Origin: Solen grandis
Taxonomy: Eukaryota; Mollusca; Bivalvia; Adapedonta; Solenidae
Direction of reading: 5' to 3'
Assembly: GCA_021229015.1 (NCBI GenBank)
Contig: CM037778.1
Span: 15,505,504 to 15,569,503 of the forward strand
DNA: 64,000 nucleotides
Below, one piece after another: positions 35,710-46,827 of this stretch. A model generated the notes under the pieces. That model was given only the letters and a program-made list of their open reading frames with translations, made no database searches and was not told the origin of the DNA. The number at the start of each line of letters is the position of its first letter. Positions within the stretch are counted from its first letter, which is position 1. Position numbers and translations under genes: made by a program.

Positions 35710-38656
35710 GTTAGAACATTCAAACTCCTCTAGCGCAAATATTTCCCCATACCCTATACTTTGAAATCATCACATTCTGTGGTACAAGGAACAAAATGCT
35801 GAAAACCGCATTTCAATTAGACTTTAACGTTTTGAGTTATAGGCAAAAGAGTGATTTTAAGCAAAGCGCCCTCTAGCGGCAAAATGAGAAAAAAAAATTG
35901 ATAAAAATTTTACAATTAGGTACCTAGAAATTCAGCAAATAGTTCAAACAAGTATATAAGTCGCACTAATCGAACATTCTTTTTCTTTTATATCACAATT
36001 TTAAGCATAAAAACTGAATAACAATTATTCCAAAGAAGGATCAAACTTTGGATTGTCGTAAAATGAAAAGATCAAGTCCGATCTTCAAAAACTAAACATT
36101 ATACGGAACAACTATTTAGAACTAAAACTTTTGTTCATATACTCTCAATGAAATATTTTTAGATTTGGAGCACTTTGGGGACGAATAAAAACACAATTAT
36201 CATAATATGACCTTGACTTTTTCAATTTTTTTTAACTTTTGAATTGTGAGACCCTTTCAAACATAACAATACATAACTTGTGAAAATTTCATGAAGAATG
36301 GACAGAAAATAAAGTCAGGGGCGACAAAAACTTTTTTTTGAAATTTTAATTTTTCCTAAAATTTAGTGAAGTTTGACCTTTTCTAGAGGACAAAACATGC
36401 ATTTTCTTAAATTCGCCACCCCATATATTTTGTGCGTATATGTCTTGCAAATCATTTGCAGCAAACAGAATTCTTCTATCTGATTTCTAACAAAAATGGA
36501 TAGGTTTTTCGTAGACCTACCCTCATCTGCACAATTTTTTTACGAGATTCGAACTTTCAACCTTCCGTTACTAGCTCAAAAGGTTTCAGCCACTCATACC
36601 TAGAAACTATCATATTTTAATAGGCTATCAACAAGGAGCATAATCCAATTAACCCCTTTTGGATCAGGCTTCAACTTTTTGAGTTATAAGCAAAGAATTA
36701 TTTCAAGAAAAGCGCCCCCTAGTGGCAAAATAAAAAAGAAAATTGATTAAAATTTTACTGTTAGGTACCTAGCATAGCAGCAAAAAGTTCAATCAAGTAT
36801 ACTAGTCGCACAAGTCAAACTTTTTATTCTTATGTATCAGAATTTGAAGCATAAAACCTGATTTACAATTATTCCAAAAAAGGATCAAACTTTGGACTGC
36901 CGTATAATGACCAAATCAAGTCCGATCTTCAAAAACGAAATATCACTGGAAAGAGCTCTTTAAGAACTAAAACTTTTGTTCATATACTCTCAATGAAATA
37001 TTTTTAGTTTTGGAGCTATTTGTGGCCGAATAAAAACACAATAATCGTAATATGACCTTGACCTTTTCAATTCTTTTTTATTTTTTGAATTGTGAGGCCC
37101 TTTCAAACAGATCAATACATATCGTGTGAAAATGTCATGAAGAATGAACAGAAAATAAAGTCAGGAGCGACAAAAAAATGTTTTTGAAATTTTAATTTTT
37201 CCTAAAATTTAGTGAAGTTTGACCGTTTCTAGAGGACAAACCACGCATTTCCTTAATTCGCCACCCCATATATTTTGTGTGTATACGTCTTTTAAATGGT
37301 ATGCTGGAGACGGAATTCTTCTATCTGATCTCTAACAAAAACGAATAGCTTTTTCGTAGACCTACCCTCATTTGCACAGTTTGTGTTTTTTTTTTTTTTT
37401 TTTTTTTTTTTGAAAGGTTCGAACATTCAACCTTCCGTAGCTCAAAAGCTTTCAACCACACGGACCCTCGAATCCTATCATATGCTATTAGACTATCAAC
37501 AGGGAACAGAATGCAAAAAACCGCATTCGAATCGGACTTCAACTTTTTGAGTTATAAGCAAAAGAATGATTTCAAGAAAAGCGCCCCCTAGCGGCAAAAT
37601 GAGAAAGAAAATTGATTAAAATTTTACTGTTAGGTACCTAGCAAAGCAGCAAATAGTTCAATCAAGTATACTAGTCGCACAAGTCAAACTTTTTATTCTT
37701 ATGTATCAGAATTTGAAGCATAAAACCTGATTTATAATTATTCCAAAAAAGGATCAAACTTTGGACTGCCGTATAATGACCAAAACAAGTCCGATCTTCA
37801 AAACCTAAGTATCACTGGAAAGAGCTCTTGAAGAACTAAAACTTTTGTTCATATACTCTCAACGAAATATTTTTAGTTTTGGAGCTATTTGTGGCCGAAT
37901 AAAAACACAATAATCGTAATATGACCTTGACCTTTTCAATTCTTTTTTATTTTTTGAATTGTGATCCCCTTTCAGACATAACAATACATATCATGTGAAA
38001 ATTTCATGAAGAATGAACAGAAAATAAAGTCAGGAGCGACAAAAACATGTTTTTGAAATTTTAATTTTTCCTAAAATTTAGTGAAGTTTGACCGTTTCTA
38101 GAGGATTAACCACGCATTTCCTTAATTCGCCACCCCATATATTTTGTGCGTATATGTCTTGCAAATCTTATGCAGCAAACAGAATTATTCTATCTGATCT
38201 CTAACAAAAGTGGGTAGGTTTTTCGTAGACCTACCCTCATTTTTCCACTTTTTTGCAAGGTTCGAACATTCAACCTCTCCTAGAACAATTTTTTTCCCGT
38301 ACTCGATGATAAGATATCCATCATATTTGATTGGGCTGTCAACAAGGAACATTATGTAAAAAACAGCATCTAAATCAGGTTTCAAATTTTTGAGTTATTA
38401 GCAAAACAGTGATTACATGCATTGAGCCCCCTAGTGGCTAAATCAGAAATAAATGCGAAAAGTTTGACCAATTAGGCACATGTTCAGATAAAGATGACTC
38501 CATGCCCAAAATTTCATAGCTGTAGCTTTTCTCATCTGGCCGCTAGGCTGGACACAAAAATGGGTGGAATTGGAAAAATAATAAAAATAAAAAAAAAAAA
38601 AACAAATCAACAGAAGAAGAACAATAGGTTTTCGCCCAGTAGAGGCGAAAACCTAA
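35540..38656 (-). mobile_element. Helitron-like family B element (B3), both ends present
   Basis: The 3' end on the minus strand has ACCGC TT GCGGT then TCTAG, with CTAG at 35543-35540. The 5' end is TTAGGTTTTCGCC with the partner GGCGAAAACC, read on + as AGGTTTTCGCC (38626-38636) and GGCGAAAACCTAA (38644-38656). Three core units of about 840-870 bp lie between. Poly-T tracts sit at 35674-35706 and 37387-37411. The uninterrupted sequence GAATAACAATTATTCC at about 36019 is the empty-site reference for the A insertion in B1. Non-coding. Confidence 0.82.
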
Positions 38657-38727
38657 AAAAAAAACAACAAATCAACAGAAGAAGAACAAAAACCCAATAG
38701 TAGGCAGTAGGCAGAAAGTCCTAATAA
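38657..38727 (-). mobile_element. 5' remnants of B2 and of the outer family A element
   Basis: AACAACAAATCAACAGAAGA repeats the stretch that lies inside the 5' stem of B3, so it is probably the 5' part of B2 (or B1) beyond the inserted B3. It is followed by AAACCCAATAG and GGCAGAAAGTCCTAA (ending at 38724), the 5' stem region of family A with a damaged partner arm (TAGGCAGTAGGCAG). This fits the missing 5' end of A0 at 24150-25711. Confidence 0.55.
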
Positions 38728-40625
38728 CTAGATTTCATTCGTTGATACGAATGATAGGACTTTCTGCTACATTTGTCAAACTCTAAAAGCAAAAAAAGTA
38801 AAAGGATATGAATTTCCTGCCTTTAACTTGCTTTTGTATGGCCATAACTTCAATAAACTTTGAAGAATAAAACGTTTAACTTGGAGGATATGGCAAAAGT
38901 AACTGAAAATCATTTTTTTATATCGATTTCATTTAACTTGGGCTATTTCTGTAATCTATGTAACAAGTCAAATTTATTGAAAATGCTTACAATTCGATTT
39001 TCAAATGATTCGGTCTAGCTTTAGAGGTTTTCATGATATAAGTAATGCTAAAACTTAACATTTTTCCAGAAATGGAAGTGACATTGTTCCATAGGATCAT
39101 ATGATGCACCTTCAGTAAAAATTCATGCAAATCAAACAAAAAATAAGGCCTACAGGTCTTAAAAACCGTTTAATTTTAACAAAATTAACTTTGACCTTAT
39201 AAGGTCACATGACGTCATATGACATTCATCTTCTCAGAATGTAAAGAAGACTTGTAGACTTATATTCAGTCCAAATATAAGCTTTCTATCTTATCTGGAA
39301 GTGATTTTATACGTATCTGAACTGAAATTTGACGTCAATGCTTCTAATATTGGATTAGCCATAAAACCTTTTCCTTTTCGAATGTGGAAAAACCTTTTCC
39401 TTTTCGAATGTGGAAAAACGGACATAAGTAGGCACAACTAGAGCGTAACATACACATTTTGTGAAATTTTGATGAATACTCGGTTTAGAAATAACGGCTG
39501 TAGACCTCGTACAAACTTTTGTAGACAACGTCAAGTTTGATGAAATTTGACGTCATAGGCATAAGAAAATCAATGAAATGAAACATTCAGAATCTTAAAT
39601 ATAGGCCATTAATTTTTAATGCCCCTGGGACCTTAAGCAAAATATAGAAAATAATAAGAAATTCTTTTGCCCGTTTATGTCATATGACGTCAATTGACGT
39701 ACGGTCTCACAGACTGAAAAGAACTCTTAGAGACTAATGTTCAGTCCAAATACCAGCTTTCTAACACATATGGAAGCCATTTTATGCTTATTTGAAATTT
39801 GAAATCTTGGATTCGCCATAGAACCATTACCTTTTCGAATTTGGAAACCCAGACACAGGGATACACAATTAGAGCATTACATATACAATCTGTGAAATTT
39901 TGATTAAGATCGGTCCAAAAATAATGGCTGTAGACCGCGTAAAACCTTTTTGTTCTGACGTCATATCTGACATTAAATGGCGTCACATGAATATGAAATA
40001 CATTGCATTTTAAAACCATGGATTGCTATTTATGCCATTAAATTTCCATGGTCCTTGAAACTTAACAACATATAGAAATTAATGCGTAGATATCAGAAAT
40101 TCTTTTTGAAATATTGACGTCATATGACGTCAAATGATGTTCATCTCCACAGAATTTAAAAGGCACTTGGAGACTTATAAGCTGTCCTATTATCAGCTTT
40201 CTAGCTCATCTGGAAGCGATTTTATACGTATTTGAAATTTGACGTCAGTGGTTCGAATCTTGGATTCGCCATCAAACCTTTGCCATTTCGAATTTTGTAA
40301 AACGGACACCGGAAGGCACAACTAGAGCCTAACATACACAATCTGTGAAATTTTGATGAAAAACGGACTAGAAATAATGGCTGTAGACCACATACAAACT
40401 TTTGTAGACAACGTCAAGTATGACGTCATATGACATCATAGGCATATGAAAATCATTGAAATCAAAATTTCAGCATCTGAAGTATATGCCATTAAATTTT
40501 CATCGGCCTTGGACCATTGCAACATATAGAAATTAACGCGTAGAAAGGAGGAAAAAAAGAATAAGAAGAAGAAGAATAAACAGTACAAACCCAATAGGAC
40601 TTTCTGCATAGGCAGTAAGTCCTAA
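38728..40625 (-). mobile_element. Helitron-like family A element, short copy
   Basis: The 3' end on the minus strand is stem ACGAATG..CATTCGT (38736-38753) then AAATCTAG, with CTAG at 38731-38728, and the sub-terminal GCAGAAAGTCCTAT next to it (reverse of ATAGGACTTTCTGC). The core has about three diverged units with GACGTCATATGACGTCA-type sites. The 5' end is TTAGGACTTACTGCC.. with a partner mismatch (GGCAGTAAGTCC against GGACTTTCTGC), ending at 40625. About 1.9 kb, non-coding. Confidence 0.78.
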
Positions 40626-40742
40626 TAATAAAAAAACAGTACAAACCCAATAGGACTTTCTGCCAAAAGGGCAGAAAGTCCTAATAATAAGAATAAACAT
40701 AACAAACCCTATACGTTTTCCGCAGGTTGCGGAAAGCCGTAA
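40626..40742 (-). mobile_element. two further Helitron-like 5' stem-loop ends in series
   Basis: The first is GGACTTTCTGCC AAAAG GGCAGAAAGTCC followed by TAA, ending at 40684, a perfect 12 bp stem. The second is ACGTTTTCCGC..GCGGAAAGCCGT followed by AA, ending at 40742, a different stem sequence (family C) in the same flanking context (AACAAACCCTAT before it, TAA after it). Both read as 5' ends of outer elements left behind when younger elements inserted into their T-rich tracts. Their 3' parts should lie to the left of 24.2 kb. Confidence 0.65.
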
Positions 40743-41198
40743 ATATTGTGAAACTGCTTTCCTTGGGTTGGCTTGCCTCATTTTTTCAAGTGTCTGGGTT
40801 AGTGTCATGCCCAGATTATGGCAGAACATAATAATGGCATGATTTTCCATTTTCACCGTATCCATCATTTGTGTACATTTTCACTATACCGCATTATTGT
40901 TAATGTATGGTTTTGCCATACATCACACTAGAATAGAAAACAACTGACGTGTTTGACAATATTGAACACATTTGTGTCATTTCATGAATATTAGCATCAA
41001 ATTTAAGTTTTATACTGAAATTGAATTGAAATTTGGTGTTATTTTTTTAGGTTGCACTGCTTAGCACTTACACATGTATACATATGTTTTTCGTAACACC
41101 ATAAAAACGCTATTTCTTACCATATTGTATTTTAACTTGAAACATGGTCTGAGAATAGATCAAAATTGGTAAGGATAAAAAATCATTATGAATGACAT
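40743..41198. other. non-coding spacer
   Basis: AT-rich, no supported exon or repeat boundary. The open frame on the minus strand at 40533-40868 overlaps the Helitron stems and is not a gene. Confidence 0.4.
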
Positions 41199-42452
41199 TA
41201 TGTGCTCAAGGTCAGTTCAACCTGTGTCTGTCGTCCGTCATCATTCGTCGTGCATTGTCAGTTGTCCTGACGGACAATTTGCTTTAAATGACATCTCCCT
41301 TGAAACCGCTAAGTAGAAATTGATGAAATTTGGCATGGATTATCCTTGGGTGAACCTCCACAAAAGTTGCTAAATAAACTTGATCCATGCAGAATTCTGG
41401 TTGCCATGGCAACCAATAGAATTTTACTTTAAAAATTTCAAAAATCTTCTCCTCTGAAACAAATGGTTAGAAATTGATTTCCTTTGACACAAAAGGTCAC
41501 CTCATGAATGTCTACCATAATTGCTAAACTAAAGTTTATCCCTTGAAAAATGAGGCCCCTAGGGGGTGGCCTAATTTCCTTATAATTTATATTCTGTATA
41601 GAAAGTTTCAAAATTCTTCTTCTATGAAGCCAATTGTCAGAATTAAATTACATTTAGCACAAATGGTCATCACATGAATGTCTACCATAATTGCTAAAAT
41701 AAAGTCGTTCCCTTGAAAAATGAGGCCCATAGGGGTCAGCTAGCTTCCTTATATACTCTATATAGAAAATTTCAGAACTCTTTTTCTGTGAAACAAATGA
41801 TTAGAATTTAATTTTGTTTAGCACAAATGGTCACCTCATGAATGTCTACCATAATTGCTAAAAGTTGATCCCTTGAAAAATGAGGTCCATAGGGGTTCAG
41901 CTAGTTTCCTTATATACTCTATATAGAACATTTCAAAATTCTTCTATGAAGCCAATGGTCAGAATTTAATTTCATGTAGCATGAATGGTCACCTCATGAA
42001 TGTCTACCATAATTGCTTAAATAAAGATGATCACTTGAAGGATGAGGCCCTTAGGGGTCAGCTAGTTTCCTTATATACTCTATATAGAACATTTCCAAAA
42101 AAATTAAAATTTGATTTTATTTGACAGAAATGGTCATCTCAGTTTCCTTATATATTATAGAAATTTTGAAAAATTATTCTCTTCTGGAACTAATTTACAG
42201 AATTAATTCTTGTTCTAAACCAATGATTACCTCAAGGTTTCATACCAAAATTGCGTAAGCATTTTGATCCCTTGAAAATTGAGGCCTCCAGATGATTTAC
42301 TAAATTAAGAATTCTTTTTTATCTGAAACTTGAATCTGGTTGCTGCTGGAAGAAACTAGGTAAAATCAAATGATTTGAATCATTTTAGATAAAATGTACT
42401 TTGTAAAGGATGTACTCTGGTGAGCAATCTTGGGCCATTATAGCCCTTTGTT
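41199..42452 (+). repeat. repeat family R, copy 4
   Basis: The head is partly lost (TGTGCTCAAGGTCAGTTC), followed by GTCTGTCGTCCGTCATC and GCTTTAAATGACATCTCCC. There are five core units of 150-170 bp, each with CACCTCATGAATGTCTACCA, TAATTGCTAAA, CCCTTGAAAAATGAGGCCC and TTCCTTATATACTCTATATA. The tail is CTCTGGTGAGCAATCTTGGG then CCATTATAGCCC. It lies just upstream of the first exon. Non-coding. Confidence 0.82.
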
Positions 42453-43034
42453 GGATTTGGAATTGGACCAACTCCTAGTCCCATTTTTAAATTATTTACC
42501 TTTTTTTATTTTGAAATGAATTTTTGGTTTGAGTTTAACTCCAAAACTATACAAGGAATTGACTTGAAACTCATAAATGGTGACTAGAAGTGCAGTGACC
42601 AAGACCCATAACTCTATCTGGTTTCATTTTTGAACTATTTCCCTTCCTTTTATTTCAAAATGAATTTTCGTCCAGAGCATAACTCCAAAATTATGTAAAT
42701 TATTGACTAGAAACTGTAAGTATACATAGTTGATCACTAGGAGAAATACAATGACCAAGAACTATAACTCTACCTGGTCTACTTTTTGAATTATTTCCCT
42801 TTCTCTTATTGTTTAGAGAATTTTTATCCAGATTATTACTCCAAAACTATAAAAGCTGGTATTGACTTGAAACCTTTAAAATACATAAATGTTGACTAGG
42901 AAAAGTGCAGTGACCAAGAACCATAACTATTTGGTCCCATTGTTGAATTATTTCCCTTTATTTTTATTTTATAATGAATTTTCGCCCAGGTGCTTGAATA
43001 GTTGAGCGTGCTGTTCTCTGACTGCTCTTGTTTT
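42453..43034 (+). repeat. tandem repeat family S, copy 1 (about 170 bp units)
   Basis: Three units share AACTCCAAAACTAT, GACTTGAAAC, AGTGCAGTGACCAAGA, CATAACTCTA and GAATTATTTCCCTTT. The tail GAATAGTTGAGCGTGCTGTT then CTCTGACTGCTCTTGTTTT ends 15 bp before the exon at 43050. A second copy with the same tail lies at 44601-45072, and the array at 16121-17300 is a distant relative. Confidence 0.75.
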
Positions 43035-43049
43035 ATGGTCTATTTGCAG

Positions 43050-43115
43050 GAAAATGGCACTTCAGACCAAAGCAGTGAGTCTCCAGATGATGGAATACAT
43101 GTGCAGTATAAACAG
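43050..43115 (+). CDS. internal exon 1 of a FERM-like protein gene
   Basis: The 66 bp exon is preceded by a pyrimidine-rich stretch and TTTGCAG and followed by the donor GTAGGT. It encodes 22 residues in phase 0-0: ENGTSDQSSESPDDGIHVQY then KQ. The first part is an acidic, Ser-rich linker. IHVQYKQ runs straight into the LQDLIVSGELPC of the next exon, which is how the frame was chosen. The exon is too short to identify alone; support comes from clean splice sites and the in-frame join across a 10.66 kb intron. Earlier exons were not found in the 43 kb upstream, so the gene probably begins outside the window or in gaps. Confidence 0.7.
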
Positions 43116-43792
43116 GTAGGTGATCTTAGAAAAGAATGTCATATGTAATGTCAAAATACTCAGTGGGGTTCAAGGTGAGCTATTGTGACTGTCTAATACC
43201 TGTAATCCATTGTTCATGCATCATATAAAAGCAGTTTCTAGAGGATGGTCTAGTTTCCTACAGCAAACAACAAAACTTATGATGTTGGAAATTAATTAAG
43301 ATATTTCACTAATAGTTTATATTGTGTCCAAATGCTATTTGGGAAATAAAATAACAGTTTACTGTAAACCAGAAAACTTTCGCGTCAGGAAACTTTCATG
43401 CTGTTATGCGTCCATGCATATTCACGGCATAATACTTTCACAGGTTTGAGTAGACCGCAATTCCGTGAAACAAAACACACTACAAACAAAATGTATTTAT
43501 TGAATAGCATGATATGGCATTCCAATACACTTAACGGTTATTTTTCTGGTCAGCAGTCATTGTATATCAGTGAATGTTCATATATAGTTTTATTTTTCAC
43601 GCCACAAAAATCAAGCAAAAATGAGGAAAAGATATATGGATCTTTTTGATCCTCTGTATTCCCTGTTTACCATAGAATAGCTATTGAACAAATGACGGAA
43701 ATAACATACGCATACACAAACATGTAGGTTAAACTAAGTCAAACTTCTTGTGGCAACTTATTTTCACATTTATACAGTATATCATTTCCAGA
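43116..43792 (+). other. intron 1, first segment
   Basis: Non-coding. At about 43308-43350 the word TTTATATTGTGTCCAAATGC, then TATTTGGGAAATAAAATAA, is a diverged founder-like copy of the 55 bp minisatellite that follows. The open frame 43398-43649 has no splice or domain support. Confidence 0.5.
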
Positions 43793-44470
43793 TGCTATGT
43801 GGGGCATAAAATAAAATATTGCACCAGCAGTTTATATCATGTCCAGATGCTATGTGGGGCATAAAATAAAATATTGCACCAGCAGTTTATATCATGTCCA
43901 GATGCTATGTGGGGCATAAAATAAAATATTGCACCAGCAGTTTATATAATGTCCAGATGCTATGTGGGGCATAAAATAAAATATTGCACCAGCAGTTAAT
44001 ATCATGTCCAGATGCTATGTGGGGCATAAAATAAAATATTGTACCAGCAGTTTATATAATGCCCAGATGCTATGTGGGGCATAAAATAAAATATTGCACC
44101 AGCAGTTTATATCATGTCCAGATGCTATGTGGGGCATAAAATAAAATATTGCACCAGCAGTTTATATCATGTCCAGATGCTATGTGGGGCATAAAATAAA
44201 ATATTGCACCAGCAGTTATATCATGCCCAGATGCTATGTGGGGCATAAAATAAAATATTGCACCAGCAGTTTATATTATGTCCAGATGCTATGTGGGGCA
44301 TAAAATAAAATATTGCACCAGCAGTTTATATCATGCCCAGATGCTATGTGGGGAATAAAATAAAATATTACACCAGCAATTTATATTGTGTCCAAATGCT
44401 GTGTGGGGCATAAAATAAAATATTACACCAGCAATTTATATTGTGTCCAAATGCTGTGTGGGCACACTGA
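43793..44470 (+). repeat. 55 bp minisatellite, about 12 units
   Basis: The unit starts CAGATGCTATGTGGGGCATA, continues AAATAAAATATTGCACCAGC and ends AGTTTATATCATGTC. Inner units are almost identical (ATGTCC versus ATGCCC, one TTTATA shortened to TTATA). The last two units are diverged (TTATATTGTGTCCAAATGCTG), resembling the single copy near 43310. The gradient suggests expansion from an ancestral single copy. It has no unique spacers, so it is not a CRISPR array. It lies within intron 1. Confidence 0.92.
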
Positions 44471-44600
44471 TAGCTCTTATCAAACCCTGCAGCCCTATTA
44501 ATGTGTGATACATTGTACATGTAGCAAGTTCAAAAGTTTGTTATCTTTGCTGTTTAGTTTGGCTATCCATAGAATAGTATGAGCTATTGCTGTCACGTCA

Positions 44601-45072
44601 GTGTCCCTATGGTTAACAGTTTCTTGTCCAGGGCATAACTTTCTTACCATATGTGATTTGAATATGAAACTTTGTTTATGGATATTTGTCAATGAGAGGA
44701 AAACCATTACACCATTACTCTACCTGGACCCATTTTTTACTTACTCCCAATATTTCGTTTTCTGGAGCATTTCTCAATAACTGTCAAAGGTATTCACTTG
44801 AAACTTTAAACATACATATGAAAAGTGCTGTGACAAAGAACCATAACTCTCCCTTTATTTGATCATATGATGAATTTTTTATCTGCAATAATACATTAGA
44901 CATAATGTATTACAATATGGAAAAAAGTGCAGGATGACCTTCCTGATTATTTTGGGTACCAAAGTAGGTTGTTATTGTAAAGATGAATCCATTTCCCATT
45001 TGAACAAGGATTCAATAGTACTGTCAAAATGCTAGAATAGTTGAACATACTGTTCTCTGATAGCTCTTGTTA
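44601..45072 (+). repeat. tandem repeat family S, copy 2
   Basis: Two or three units have GGGCATAACTTTCTTACC, TTGAAACTTTAAACATACAT, GTGCTGTGACAAAGAACCAT and AACTCTCCCTTT. The tail GAATAGTTGAACATACTGTT then CTCTGATAGCTCTTGTT matches the tail at 42995-43034. It lies within intron 1. Confidence 0.65.
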
Positions 45073-46405
45073 GGTTAGCACTATATTTGGCCCAGCTGGT
45101 GTGTTACAGTAGATGGTTGATGATATTTTAGTATACAGGTTGGCCAGCAAACTTCATCATACTGATTATTTCAAAGTGTAGATTTCATGTACTTGAAGCT
45201 GTTTACATATATGGAGGTTTACAAGCATGACTGTTTGCTGTCTTCCCTAAGTCAACACTGGATGTTTGTTGGTAATGATAGCCATCATGCTTGCATATTG
45301 ATCATTTGAATCTGGTGATTGCTATAAGGACTTCAGGTGTAACACTACTTGTGAGAGACAGGGTGTGTGATGAGTGATGGAGGATATACCTCCCCATGTG
45401 AGTCATTCATGTCTTTGTTAGATATCCACAAACCTTTACCCATGCTTCTTGTGTTTACCTTAACATTTGTGTAGGATGCAATAAGCATTATGCTCTTTGA
45501 AAAATTTGCATTTAAATTTTGTAGACATGATTCAAGAGTCATAGTAAAATGCTGATGTATCTGTTGACAGTATAGAATATATTGTAAACTGCTGACCATA
45601 TAGGTAAAAAGGATATTGGAAAACACTGACGATAGGAAATTTAAGTGATAACTAAAAGAGGGGAACTTGGTTTTATCTATTATTTTCCTTACACTGGGAG
45701 GAAGTATTAAATGAAAACATTATGATTAGGTTTATTTCCACTATAGTTATGTAGACAGTACCTACTTATATATGAAATACAATGATCAAATAAATATATG
45801 CAATTGCTTGACATACACTTAAACTGGTCAGCAGCTTAAATGATTTAAGCACATTGACTCTATGTCCAACTGGTCATTGATGATATGTAAAAAAAGGACA
45901 AATTGTATTGATGTTTGGATGAAATATATCTGTATTATAATTATAGGGATAATCAAAAGAGGGGAACCTTATTGGCCTGTGATATGTAGAAACCTGCTGA
46001 CCATAATAGGGTATAACCAAGGGAAGAATAGGATTTGTTTTTTCTTGAATTTTCTTTATTATAAACAAAACACCTTTATTTATAGTATCATAAATATATA
46101 TTATATATATTGTTCTAATACTTTTGTCAACATAAACATTGATAATGAGTCAAATAATCTTTATCTTGATATTACTTTTCATTACAATTTTCATATTTTT
46201 GATTCTGTTTTTAAAAAGAGTCAATATTTTAAAGCATATTAACAGCTGATCAATTAGATGTAGAGTCAATAAACCAGTACATACGATTCTGACAAGTTTC
46301 CTTCTTTGTGTATGTCAACATTTCCCACAATCTTAACAGGTACTTAAGTGCTTACCAGTTTGATATATAGTCAGTTCATTTAAACTGCTATCCAGTCTAA
46401 GTAAT
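45073..46405. other. unique AT-rich intron sequence
   Basis: Nothing identified. The 126-codon open frame at 45862-46242 is Ile/Asn/Tyr-rich from AT bias, overlaps an opposite-strand frame (45874-46068) and has no domain or splice support. Confidence 0.45.
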
Positions 46406-46500
46406 TTTCATTTACTTTCTCCCTTTCAAATTGAAAAAAAACACACACAGAAAAACTTTTTTCATTTACTTTCTCCCTTTCAAATTGAAAAAAAAACAAC
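46406..46500 (+). repeat. tandem duplication of a 45-50 bp segment
   Basis: TTTTCATTTACTTTCTCCCT then TTCAAATTGAAAAAAAA occurs twice in succession (about 46406 and 46458), separated by ACACACACAGAAAAAC. AAATTGAA-type palindromic AT sequence is included. Confidence 0.7.
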
Positions 46501-46540
46501 AACAAAAAGCAACAATCAAAATCCCCGTTTTTAGTCCCCT

Positions 46541-46798
46541 AGTCCCCTACCAGTGTTTACACCGGAGGGGACTATATAGGTTTGCACTCTGTCTGTCTTT
46601 CCATTTGGATGTCCGGAAATCTGGATCCCATGACAACTTAAAAAACATTTAAGATAATATTATGAAAATTGTTATATGAAAAAATGGTAGTATGGAGATT
46701 CTTCATGTCACTTTTTTTCTTTTTTTTTTTTTTTTGTCGGATCAAAATTTTGGTTGCTATGGTAATTGAAAAATTATGCACCTCACTGGTAGGGGACT
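46541..46798 (+). mobile_element. 258 bp MITE-like element with 15 bp inverted ends
   Basis: Perfect terminal repeats: AGTCCCCTACCAGTG (46541-46555) and CACTGGTAGGGGACT (46784-46798). The subterminal TTTACACCGGAGGGGACTAT and CTCTGTCTGTC words recur at about 52722-52790. A T-run at 46711-46735 lies inside. No coding capacity. Confidence 0.75.
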
Positions 46799-46827
46799 CA
46801 TGTGTGGCATGCAACACCAGTTACTTG

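Noticed and set aside
33470..38385. Repeated minus-strand frames beginning MKSDSN or MKPDLDAVFYIM
   Set aside because: They recur once per family B core unit and are broken differently in each. They span poly-T tracts of variable length, so they are repeat-derived rather than a Helitron protein.
43793..44470. CRISPR-like array of regular repeats
   Set aside because: Units are contiguous with no unique spacers, and the window is clearly a eukaryotic genome. It is a minisatellite.
45862..46242. 126-codon open frame
   Set aside because: Ile/Asn/Tyr/Phe-rich from AT bias, overlapped by an opposite-strand frame, with no domain or splice support. It lies in an intron.
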